Assembly (NCBI RefSeq): GCF_020524035.2
Contig: NZ_CP129013.1
Coordinates: 2,407,822-2,471,821, forward strand
Origin: Bacillus carboniphilus
Lineage (GTDB): Bacteria > Bacillota > Bacilli > Bacillales > JAIVKR01
Direction of reading: 5' to 3'
DNA: 64,000 nucleotides
The notes beneath the pieces are model-generated. The model saw only the letters and a list, made by a program, of their open reading frames with translations, was not told the origin of the DNA and did not search any database. Below, in pieces: positions 56,100 to 64,000 of this stretch. Both the position numbers and the translations under genes were made by a program. Within the stretch, counting starts at the first letter, position 1. Each line of letters begins with the position of its first letter.

Positions 56100-59000
56100 T
56101 TACATATTCCTTCTGTATTGTCCCCCAACCTCATATAAAGCATTTGTAATTTGTCCTAAACTTGCTACTTTGACCGTTTCCATAAGTGCTTCAAACGTAT
56201 TCCCACCGCTTATTGCCGTTTGCTGCAATTGCTTAAGAGCTTCCTCACATTCATCTCTATGCTTCTCTTTAAACTGATCAAGATTTTGGATTTGCTCTTC
56301 TTTTTCTGCTTTTGAGGCTCTGGCAATATTCATTTGATCTGCTTGATTAGCTTTTGCATGTGGATTTAAATAAGAATTTACACCGATGATTTGATGCTCA
56401 CCACTATGCTTTTTCATTTCATAATACATCGATTCATCTTGGATTTTTCCTCTTTGATATTGACTTTCCATTGCCCCTAAAACACCACCACGCTCATCTA
56501 TTCTCTCGAATTCCTGTAGCACAGCTTGCTCAACTAAATCAGTTAATTCTTCAACAATAAACGATCCTTGAAGAGGATTTTCATTTTTTGTTAAGCCATG
56601 CTCTTTTGTAATAATTAATTGAATCGCCATGGCTCTTCTTACCGATTCTTCAGTTGGTGTTGTAATGGCTTCATCATAGGCATTCGTGTGAAGAGAGTTA
56701 CAATTATCATGTAGTGCCATGATCGCTTGTAATGTCGTTCGAATATCATTAAAATCAATTTCCTGTGCATGCAAAGATCGACCCGAAGTTTGCACATGAT
56801 ATTTTAGCTTTTGACTTCGTTCATTGGCGCCATATTTATCTCTCATCACAACAGCCCATATTCTTCTTGCCACACGCCCAATGACTGTATATTCTGGGTC
56901 CAATCCGTTACTAAAAAAGAAAGATAAGTTAGGAGCGAAATCGTCTATATCCATCCCTCGGCTCAAATAGTATTCCACGTATGTAAAACCATTGGCTAAC
57001 GTGAAAGCTAATTGCGTAATCGGATTCGCTCCTGCTTCAGCAATATGGTAACCAGAAATGGACACGGAGTAATAGTTTTTCACCCGATGATCAATAAAAT
57101 ATTGCTGAATATCTCCCATCATTCTTAAAGCAAATTCCGTTGAAAAAATGCACGTGTTTTGACCTTGATCCTCTTTTAAAATATCCGCTTGAACCGTGCC
57201 TCTTACCGATTGGAGTGTATACCTTTTTACGTCCTCTTGCTCCTCTATTGTTAACGAGCGATTTAGCTTTTTTTGTTTTTCCATGATTTGCTGATGAATG
57301 GCTGTATTTAAATACATCGCTAAAATCGTTGGAGCAGGTCCATTAATTGTCATGGAGACAGAAGTCGTCGGTGAGCAAAGATCAAAACCATCAAACAATT
57401 TCTCCATATCATCTAACGTACAAACGCTGACACCACTCTCCCCTATCTTCCCATAAATATCAGGACGAATATCAGGATCTTCTCCATATAACGTAACAGA
57501 ATCAAAAGCTGTGCTTAACCGTTTCGCTTCATCCTCCTTCGATAAATAGTGAAAACGCTTATTGGTCCTCTTTGGGGTCCCTTCTCCTGCAAACTGCCTT
57601 TTAGGGTCCTCTTCTTTTCGTTTAAAAGGAAAAACACCTGCGGTGAAAGGGAAATAACCTGGTAGATTTTCTTTATACAACCACTTCAATAGTTCACCTT
57701 CATCTTCGTATGTAGGAAGACTAATTTTAGGAATAGATAATCCTGATAAAGACTCTGTCGTTAAAGAGATTGTGAATTGTTTCTCTTTTCTTTTGAACGT
57801 TAACTCTTTCTTTTTATATTCCTTCGATTTTTCTTGCCAAAAATCTAAAAGCTTTTTAGACTCACTTGTTCGTTTTTTCTCTAGTTGCTCTTTTAGTTGT
57901 ACGAGAAGTTCTATATGAGATTCGTCTACTTTATCTTCTTTTAATAATTGAATTGTACCTTTTAGTTGAAAAATCCGTCTGGCGAGTTTGACTTGCTCTG
58001 AAGCATTATTGTGGTAATCTTTCACTGTTTTACTGATTTCTCTGAGGTAAAAACGTCGTTCTGGAGGAATAATGGCCTGCTGCCTTGTCATATCTCTTTT
58101 TTGTTCTATTTTTACGTCCCATTCTTTCTTCTTTTTCTCATTGATCAATTTCACCAAATGTCCAAAGGCGATATTTGTTCCAAGATCATTGAATTGACTT
58201 GCGATCGTCCCAAAAACAGGCATCTCATCTAACGTTTGATCAAAAAGTCCATGTGAGCGTTGAAATTGTTTCTGTACCTGCCTCAACGCATCTTCTGATC
58301 CTTTGCGATCAAATTTATTAATAATGACCATATCCGCAAAGTCAATCATATCAATCTTCTCTAATTGTGATGGGGCTCCGTATTCACTTGTCATGACATA
58401 GAGTGATAAATCACATATAGTTGAAACTTCTGCATCACCTTGCCCGATTCCACTTGTTTCAACAATAATTAAATCATAGTTTGCCGCTTGAACTATTTTG
58501 ATTGCCTCTCGAATCGCAAGGGAGAGTTCTGAACGAGATTTTCGAGTCGCTAAGCTTCTCATATACACTCTTGAATCAAAAATAGCATTCATTCTAATTC
58601 GATCTCCTAAAAGAGCTCCACCTGTCTTTTGCTTAGATGGGTCAATCGACAAAACAGCCACTTTCATATCCGAAAACTTAGTTAAAAACCGCCTAATCAT
58701 CTCATCAGTTAGTGAGCTTTTTCCCGCACCACCTGTACCTGTTATTCCTATAATAGGCGCATGATGAGACACCGTGTCCATTCCTTGTAAAGACAGGCTC
58801 TCTGCTGCTTGTTCATCTCTTTTTAAGTTCTCTGCTATTGTTATATATTTGGCAATAGAAATGACATTCCCCTCACTCAAATGTTGGAGCTGCTCTGGGT
58901 CTATGGTCTGGTTATCACACTGCTCAAGCATAAGATTAATCATGCCTTGCAATCCCAATTGTCTGCCATCTTCAGGAGAAAAGATCTTTTTTACACCATA

Positions 59001-59339
59001 ATCATGTAACTCCTTTATTTCACGAGGTAAAATGACACCACCTCCTCCACCATACACATGAATATGGGAAGATTGATTTTCCTTCAACAGATCAATCATA
59101 TATTTAAAAAATTCTACATGACCACCTTGATAAGAGGATATAGCGATTCCTTGAACATCTTCTTGAATAGCAGCAGTAACAATTTCCTTTACAGAGCGAT
59201 TATGCCCTAAATGAATGACCTCTGCTCCACTTGACTGAAGAATCCTTCTCATAATATTAATAGATGCATCATGCCCATCAAACAAACTAGAAGCTGTGAC
59301 AAACCTAATCGCATGTTTCGGTTGGTATACAGTTGTCAA
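56100..59339 (-). CDS. icmF: Fused isobutyryl-CoA mutase (IcmF)
   Basis: IcmF is a B12-dependent enzyme that interconverts isobutyryl-CoA and n-butyryl-CoA and carries its own G-protein chaperone. The 1079-residue protein has three parts in order. A cobalamin-binding domain has [13 protein letters not shown] and [10 protein letters not shown] MeaB-like GTPase has P-loop [12 protein letters not shown] and [12 protein letters not shown] large mutase domain has [16 protein letters not shown]. The start is a TTG behind AGGAGG (59337-59339); the 35-residue hydrophobic extension upstream is not expected to be translated. Next to acyl-CoA dehydrogenases, it links branched and straight C4 acids. Confidence 0.93.
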   Translation of the reverse strand: MTTVYQPKHAIRFVTASSLFDGHDASINIMRRILQSSGAEVIHLGHNRSVKEIVTAAIQEDVQGIAISSYQGGHVEFFKYMIDLLKENQSSHIHVYGGGGGVILPREIKELHDYGVKKIFSPEDGRQLGLQGMINLMLEQCDNQTIDPEQLQHLSEGNVISIAKYITIAENLKRDEQAAESLSLQGMDTVSHHAPIIGITGTGGAGKSSLTDEMIRRFLTKFSDMKVAVLSIDPSKQKTGGALLGDRIRMNAIFDSRVYMRSLATRKSRSELSLAIREAIKIVQAANYDLIIVETSGIGQGDAEVSTICDLSLYVMTSEYGAPSQLEKIDMIDFADMVIINKFDRKGSEDALRQVQKQFQRSHGLFDQTLDEMPVFGTIASQFNDLGTNIAFGHLVKLINEKKKKEWDVKIEQKRDMTRQQAIIPPERRFYLREISKTVKDYHNNASEQVKLARRIFQLKGTIQLLKEDKVDESHIELLVQLKEQLEKKRTSESKKLLDFWQEKSKEYKKKELTFKRKEKQFTISLTTESLSGLSIPKISLPTYEDEGELLKWLYKENLPGYFPFTAGVFPFKRKEEDPKRQFAGEGTPKRTNKRFHYLSKEDEAKRLSTAFDSVTLYGEDPDIRPDIYGKIGESGVSVCTLDDMEKLFDGFDLCSPTTSVSMTINGPAPTILAMYLNTAIHQQIMEKQKKLNRSLTIEEQEDVKRYTLQSVRGTVQADILKEDQGQNTCIFSTEFALRMMGDIQQYFIDHRVKNYYSVSISGYHIAEAGANPITQLAFTLANGFTYVEYYLSRGMDIDDFAPNLSFFFSNGLDPEYTVIGRVARRIWAVVMRDKYGANERSQKLKYHVQTSGRSLHAQEIDFNDIRTTLQAIMALHDNCNSLHTNAYDEAITTPTEESVRRAMAIQLIITKEHGLTKNENPLQGSFIVEELTDLVEQAVLQEFERIDERGGVLGAMESQYQRGKIQDESMYYEMKKHSGEHQIIGVNSYLNPHAKANQADQMNIARASKAEKEEQIQNLDQFKEKHRDECEEALKQLQQTAISGGNTFEALMETVKVASLGQITNALYEVGGQYRRNM

Positions 59340-59448
59340 TTTGCAAACTCCTCCTTTTCTTTTTTGAAAAACTTGGAGATACAGAGTGTGAAAAAAGGCA
59401 GTAAAAAAAGAAACTAATCTAATTACTGCCCTATTCATAAACACCCTT

Positions 59449-60588
59449 TTATTTTGTTAACATTCTTGAGATCACGAGTTTTTGAATCTCCTGGGTTCCT
59501 TCATAGATTTGCGTAATCTTCGCATCTCTCATGAATCTTTCAACTGGATATTCCTTTGTGTAGCCATACCCACCAAATACTTGAACAGCCTCTGTCGTCA
59601 CTTTCATCGCCGCATCTCCAGCAAAAAGCTTCGACATCGCGGATTCTTTTCCGTAAGGGAGTCCTTGAGACTCTAACCATGCTGCCTGATAGGTTAATAG
59701 TCTAGCAGATTCAACTTGAGTCGCCATATCAGCTAATTTAAAACCGATTCCTTGCTGATGAGCAATTGGTTTCCCAAACTGGACTCGTTCTTTTGCATAT
59801 TGAACAGAGGCGTCAAGTGCCCCTTGTGCAATCCCTACCGCTTGGGCAGCAATACCGTTTCGCCCACCATCTAGCGTCATCATAGCAATTTTAAAGCCCT
59901 CTCCTTCTGCTCCTAGAAGGTTTTCTTTCGGAACTTTACAATCTTCAAAAATAATTTCGGTTGTTGGAGAGGAACGAATCCCTAACTTCTTCTCTTTTTT
60001 CCCTACAGAGAAACCTGGAAAATCAGCTTCGATAATAAATGCACTTTGTCCTTTATGCTTTTGTTCTTGATCTGTTATTGCAAAAACAACATAAATATCC
60101 GCAACTCCGCCATTTGTAATAAAGATCTTGGAGCCGTTCAAAATATAATGGTCACCCTCTAGGCGAGCTGTTGTCCTCATTCCACCAGCATCAGACCCTG
60201 AACCAGGCTCTGTTAAACCGTAAGCACCAATCTTTTCTCCTTTCGCCATTGGCTTTAAATATTTATGCTTTTGTTCTTCTGTTCCAAATTTATAAATAGG
60301 CCAGCCAGCTAAAGACGTGTGTGCAGATAAGGTTACACCTGTTGAGGCACACACGCGTGATAGTTCCTCTACTGCGATTACATAAGCTAAATAATCACTG
60401 CCAATTCCGCCATATTCCTCTGGCCAAGGAATTCCCGTTAAACCTAACTCTGCCATTTTATTAAAAAGCTCTTGGTCGAACCGCTCTTCCTCATCTCTTT
60501 CAGTAGCCGTTGGTGCAACTTCATTTATACTAAAATCTCGAACCATTTTTCTAATCATTTCATGCTCTTCTGATAGTCTGAAATTCAC
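59449..60588 (-). CDS. acdA: Acyl-CoA dehydrogenase AcdA
   Basis: This 379-residue FAD enzyme oxidises short acyl-CoAs. It has [15 protein letters not shown], the flavin-binding FITNGG and the C-terminal catalytic-loop region [11 protein letters not shown]. It is strongly similar to the preceding gene, so the two are paralogues. GTG at 60586-60588 with GGGG upstream gives the usual [11 protein letters not shown] start; an ATG at 60603 cannot be excluded. Confidence 0.9.
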   Translation of the reverse strand: MNFRLSEEHEMIRKMVRDFSINEVAPTATERDEEERFDQELFNKMAELGLTGIPWPEEYGGIGSDYLAYVIAVEELSRVCASTGVTLSAHTSLAGWPIYKFGTEEQKHKYLKPMAKGEKIGAYGLTEPGSGSDAGGMRTTARLEGDHYILNGSKIFITNGGVADIYVVFAITDQEQKHKGQSAFIIEADFPGFSVGKKEKKLGIRSSPTTEIIFEDCKVPKENLLGAEGEGFKIAMMTLDGGRNGIAAQAVGIAQGALDASVQYAKERVQFGKPIAHQQGIGFKLADMATQVESARLLTYQAAWLESQGLPYGKESAMSKLFAGDAAMKVTTEAVQVFGGYGYTKEYPVERFMRDAKITQIYEGTQEIQKLVISRMLTK

Positions 60589-60613
60589 TTTGATTCGCCC
60601 CATTCAATCATAA

Positions 60614-61753
60614 TTATTTCGACAATAATGCCTTGTTAATCACTATTTTTTGAATTTCACTCGTACCTTCATAAATTTCGCATACTTTGGCATCACGGAA
60701 GAACCGTTCAACAGGATAGTCTTTTGTATAACCATAGCCTCCAAATATTTGTACGGCCTCAATCGATACATTCACAGCCGCCTTAGAGGCTAAAAGCTTT
60801 GCCATCGATGCTTCTTTTCCACACGGAAGATCTCTTGCGCGTAGATCGGCGGCTCGATAAGTCATTAAGCGAGCCGCTTCGATTTCTGTTGCCATCTCCG
60901 CCAGCTTAAAGCCGACCCCTTGTTGGGCTGCAATTGATTTACCAAATTGCTTCCGTTCTTTTGCATAGTTAACGGAGTGGGTTAAGGCTGCTTCCGCAAT
61001 CCCGAGCGATTGAGCGGCAATCCCAATCCTTCCAACATCAAGGTTCGCCATCGCAATCTTAAATCCTTCTCCTTCTTTACCTAATAATTGCTCTTGTGGT
61101 ATCTTGGCATCTTCAAAAGATAGTTGTACCGTTTTCGAACCGTGTAACCCCATCTTTTTTTCATCTTTTCCGATCACAAACCCTTCGGTTTCTTTTTCAA
61201 CAATGAAGGCGGATATTCCTTTACTTCCCTTTTCCTCACCAGTTCTCGCAAACACAATATAAGTATCTGCTTCCCCGCCATTTGTGATAAACACTTTCGA
61301 TCCATTTAACACATAGTGGTCCCCTTTATTAACGGCTCTTGTTTTTAAGCTGGCCGCATCTGACCCTGAACCAGGTTCTGTTAAACAGAACGCACCCAAG
61401 TAACGACCTGTCGCTAATTTAGGGATATATGTTTGCTTTTGTTTTTCAGAACCAAAATAAAGAATCGGATTTGTCCCTACCGATGTATGAACAGACAAAA
61501 TGACCCCTAAGGTCGCACTTACCTTGGATAACTCATGAATCGCAAGAATGTAAGAAACAAAATCCATTTCAGACCCGCCGTATTTTTGAGGAATTGGAAT
61601 CCCCATAAGACCGAGCTCTCCCATTTTTCGCACTAAATGTTTAGGGAAATTCCCTTTCTCCATCTCGTTGATAAATGGTTCAACTTCATGCTTAGCGAAA
61701 TCTTGAACCATCTTTTTCATCATCTGTTGTTCGTCAGTTAAACAAAGGTCCAA
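60614..61753 (-). CDS. mmgC: Acyl-CoA dehydrogenase MmgC
   Basis: The 379-residue acyl-CoA dehydrogenase has [26 protein letters not shown] and CEIYEGTSEIQK. In Bacillus MmgC acts on short-chain acyl-CoA in the mother cell. A TTG at 61751-61753 behind AAGGGGTGG is preferred to a GTG 24 bases earlier. It lies between hydroxybutyryl-CoA dehydrogenase and acdA. Confidence 0.88.
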   Translation of the reverse strand: MDLCLTDEQQMMKKMVQDFAKHEVEPFINEMEKGNFPKHLVRKMGELGLMGIPIPQKYGGSEMDFVSYILAIHELSKVSATLGVILSVHTSVGTNPILYFGSEKQKQTYIPKLATGRYLGAFCLTEPGSGSDAASLKTRAVNKGDHYVLNGSKVFITNGGEADTYIVFARTGEEKGSKGISAFIVEKETEGFVIGKDEKKMGLHGSKTVQLSFEDAKIPQEQLLGKEGEGFKIAMANLDVGRIGIAAQSLGIAEAALTHSVNYAKERKQFGKSIAAQQGVGFKLAEMATEIEAARLMTYRAADLRARDLPCGKEASMAKLLASKAAVNVSIEAVQIFGGYGYTKDYPVERFFRDAKVCEIYEGTSEIQKIVINKALLSK

Positions 61754-61805
61754 TCCCACCACCCCTTTACTATTCACTACAAAAGTTCCGTGACCTAAAC
61801 TATGA

Positions 61806-62657
61806 TTATTCGTAAATGTAGAAGCCTCTCTTTGTTTTTCTACCTAGCCAACCTGCTTTTACATATTTTTTCAAAAGCGGACAAGGACGGTACTTGTCAT
61901 CACCAAAACCGTCATACAAGGTCTCCATAACATACAAACAAGTATCCAAACCAATAAAGTCAGCAAGGGTAATCGGTCCCATTGGGTGATTCATTCCTAA
62001 TTTCATGACCTCATCTACCGCTTCTTTCGTAGCAACACCTTCGTAAATCGTATAGATTGCTTCATTGATCATTGGCATAAGCACCCTGTTTGACACAAAA
62101 CCAGGAAAATCATTTACTTCTACTGGTGTTTTATTTAGCTTTAATGTTAAATCGTGAACGATTTGATATGTCTGTTCTGACGTTGCTAACCCGCGAATGA
62201 TTTCTACAAGTTTCATAACAGGAACCGGATTCATAAAGTGCATCCCTATGACGTTTTCTGCTCTTGTTGTCACCGCCGCGATTTCAGTAATTGGAAGAGA
62301 AGATGTATTCGTTGCTAAAATAGTATGCTTTGGTGCAATTTCATCAAGTTGCTTGAAGATCGACTGTTTAATCTCCATATTTTCAACAGCTGCTTCAATT
62401 ACTACATCAGCATCCTGCGCATCTTGAAGAGAGGCTGAAATCTTGATTTTCGTTAAGATTTCATTTACTTGGTTTTGATCCATCTTCCCTTTTTGGAGCT
62501 GTTTAGATAGCTGCTTTTCTATTTGACTCAATCCAATTCTTGCCTTTTCTTGACTGATATCATTTAAAATAACGTTAAATCCAGATGAAGCAAGAACTTG
62601 AGCAATTCCAGAGCCCATTTGCCCTGCCCCAATAACCATTATTTGTTTTAAACTCAT
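61806..62657 (-). CDS. mmgB: 3-hydroxybutyryl-CoA dehydrogenase
   Basis: The 283-residue enzyme oxidises (S)-3-hydroxybutyryl-CoA with NAD(P). It shows the Rossmann motif VIGAGQMGSGIAQ, the active-site region NTSSLPITEIA and GMHFMNPVPVMKLVEII. The chain ends WLGRKTKRGFYIYE as in the family. It is second in the mmg operon. Confidence 0.94.
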   Translation of the reverse strand: MSLKQIMVIGAGQMGSGIAQVLASSGFNVILNDISQEKARIGLSQIEKQLSKQLQKGKMDQNQVNEILTKIKISASLQDAQDADVVIEAAVENMEIKQSIFKQLDEIAPKHTILATNTSSLPITEIAAVTTRAENVIGMHFMNPVPVMKLVEIIRGLATSEQTYQIVHDLTLKLNKTPVEVNDFPGFVSNRVLMPMINEAIYTIYEGVATKEAVDEVMKLGMNHPMGPITLADFIGLDTCLYVMETLYDGFGDDKYRPCPLLKKYVKAGWLGRKTKRGFYIYE

Positions 62658-62738
62658 GTACTTCTCCCCTTATTTCAAAATGAAACGTTATTGACAGACA
62701 CTAGCCGTTTTTTTGTGTGTGGCAAAAAAACCGCGTAC

Positions 62739-63917
62739 TTATACTTGAACCATGATGGCATCACCTTGGCCACCACCACTACAGATTGCAGCAATCCCGA
62801 TACCGCCCCCACGTCTTTTTAACTCGTGAATTAACGTAATGATGATCCTTGCACCACTTGCTCCAATCGGATGTCCAAGAGCAACTGCCCCACCATTTAC
62901 GTTCACTTTTTCTTCCTCTATCCCAGCAATTTTAAGACTCGCTAATCCAACAGCTGAAAAAGCTTCATTCACTTCAAACAAATCAATTTCTTCAGGAGTT
63001 TTACCCGTTTTCTCTAAAAGTTTATTAATGACTAATCCAGGTGTCTTGGGGAAATCTTTCGCTTCAACTGCTAAAGTTGTATGATCAACAATCGTTGCTA
63101 GTGGCTGTAAGCCTTTCGCTTGTGCTTGTTCTTCATTCATTAACACAAGAGCAGCCGCTCCATCATTTACACCAGGAGCATTACCAGCTGTAATAGTGCC
63201 ATTATGCCCAAATACAGGCGCTAATTTCGAAAGCTTTTCATAGGAGGTATCTTTTCTTGGAGCTTCATCTTGATTGACAATCATTGGGGTTCCTTTTCGT
63301 TGTGGAACCTCAACTTGAATGATTTCATCATCAAATATTCCAGATTCCATTGCCTGAACGGCTCTTTCATGACTTCTTACAGCAAAACGATCTTGTTCTT
63401 CTCTCGTAATCTCTAACTCTTCCGCCGTTAAGTTTCCGTACTCACCCATATGTACCCCTTTAAAGCTACAGGTTAAGCCATCATTGACCATCAAATCTTT
63501 AACCGATGCATCTCCCATTCTTAACCCCCACCGTGCTTTTGGTAACATATAAGGAGCATTACTCATCGATTCCATCCCACCAGCAACTACAACCTCGTGA
63601 TCTCCTAATCGTATGAGTTGATCAGCTAAGGTCACACTTCTCATTCCAGAAGCACATACTTTATTGATCGTTTCAGTCGTCACTTCCCATGGCAAATCTG
63701 CATTTCTTGACGCTTGTCTTGATGGAAGTTGTCCTTGCCCCCCTTGTAATACAGTTCCTAAAATGACGTGGTCAACAGCATCTGCACTTACACTCGCTTT
63801 TGTTAATGCTTCTTTTATAGCCATCCCCCCAAGCTGTGACGCTGTTAATGAGCTTAAGCTTCCCCCAAATTTCCCAAAAGGTGTACGTACACCACTTAAA
63901 ATTACCGTTTTCGCCAT
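62739..63917 (-). CDS. mmgA: Acetyl-CoA acetyltransferase (thiolase)
   Basis: This 392-residue thiolase joins or splits acetyl-CoA and acetoacetyl-CoA. The acylated cysteine is in NKVCASGMRS, with GHPIGASGAR and the second cysteine motif CSGGGQGD near the end. The ATG follows AAAGGGG. It is the first gene of the operon that continues to icmF. Confidence 0.95.
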   Translation of the reverse strand: MAKTVILSGVRTPFGKFGGSLSSLTASQLGGMAIKEALTKASVSADAVDHVILGTVLQGGQGQLPSRQASRNADLPWEVTTETINKVCASGMRSVTLADQLIRLGDHEVVVAGGMESMSNAPYMLPKARWGLRMGDASVKDLMVNDGLTCSFKGVHMGEYGNLTAEELEITREEQDRFAVRSHERAVQAMESGIFDDEIIQVEVPQRKGTPMIVNQDEAPRKDTSYEKLSKLAPVFGHNGTITAGNAPGVNDGAAALVLMNEEQAQAKGLQPLATIVDHTTLAVEAKDFPKTPGLVINKLLEKTGKTPEEIDLFEVNEAFSAVGLASLKIAGIEEEKVNVNGGAVALGHPIGASGARIIITLIHELKRRGGGIGIAAICSGGGQGDAIMVQV

Positions 63918-63942
63918 TTCTCATATCCCCTTTGTTTTCGTT

Positions 63943-63961
63943 ATTATAGAAAGCGTTTTCA
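63943..63961 (-). promoter_or_regulatory. cre (CcpA) site overlapping a promoter -10 before mmgA
   Basis: TGAAAACGCTTTCT (63948-63961 on the minus strand) is a near-perfect catabolite-responsive element. TATAAT (63943-63948) directly follows it, so CcpA bound here would block the promoter. This suits an operon used when sugars are gone. Confidence 0.8.
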
Positions 63962-64000
63962 TAAACCTTACCCATCCGATACAAGATACGTCTATATCTT

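Overview
The window reads as a low-GC, spore-forming Bacillaceae chromosome. Most core genes are on the minus strand in the order known from the Bacillus subtilis upp to pyrG region: upp, glyA, ywlG, rpiB, ywlE, mntP, ywlC, ywlB, spoIIR, prmC, prfA, racA, tdk, rpmE, rho, glpX, murA, tal, fbaA, spo0F, ywjG, pyrG, rpoE. They are followed by a fatty-acid/branched-chain degradation operon (mmgA, mmgB, mmgC, acdA, icmF). The species cannot be named from the sequence alone. SpoIIR, Spo0F and RacA point to an endospore former.

Two accessory blocks interrupt this backbone. The first (about 2.0-14.6 kb, between glyA and ywlG) holds a decayed lipase-like gene, a DUF5694 protein, a siderophore-type iron ABC transporter, a signal peptidase, a MazG-like/Nudix pair, a lipoprotein and two near-identical copies of a 1.8-kb IS6-like insertion sequence, one decayed and one intact. 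Each IS sits immediately upstream of the ribosome binding site of a minus-strand gene.

The second block (about 21.3-38.3 kb, between spoIIR and prmC) is phage-derived but has no terminase, portal, capsid or integrase. It keeps a complete siphovirus-type tail and lysis module: tail completion protein, major tail protein, tail assembly chaperone with a programmed -1 frameshift site, tape measure, Dit, a tail-tip protein ending in an S74 chaperone, XhlA, holin and amidase. At the far end are an ArpU-type late regulator and an AimR-like (arbitrium receptor) protein, whose promoter carries a LexA-type operator. Where the head genes would be expected lies a four-gene cassette on the opposite strand: a GT2 glycosyltransferase, a DUF6020 membrane protein and two ArnE/ArnF-like small transporters. 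It looks like a cell-envelope glycosylation (lysogenic conversion) system. The block resembles either a domesticated flexible tail-like bacteriocin or a prophage whose head region was replaced.

Several genes, including conserved housekeeping ones (glyA, ywlC, glpX), are broken by single-base indels, some in homopolymer runs. This may reflect sequence errors rather than biology, and it tempers every pseudogene call here. Other notable items are a conserved CTP-sensing leader before pyrG, a lipoprotein gene whose only plausible start is ATT, a cre site before mmgA, and two families of dispersed intergenic repeats that share an internal module.
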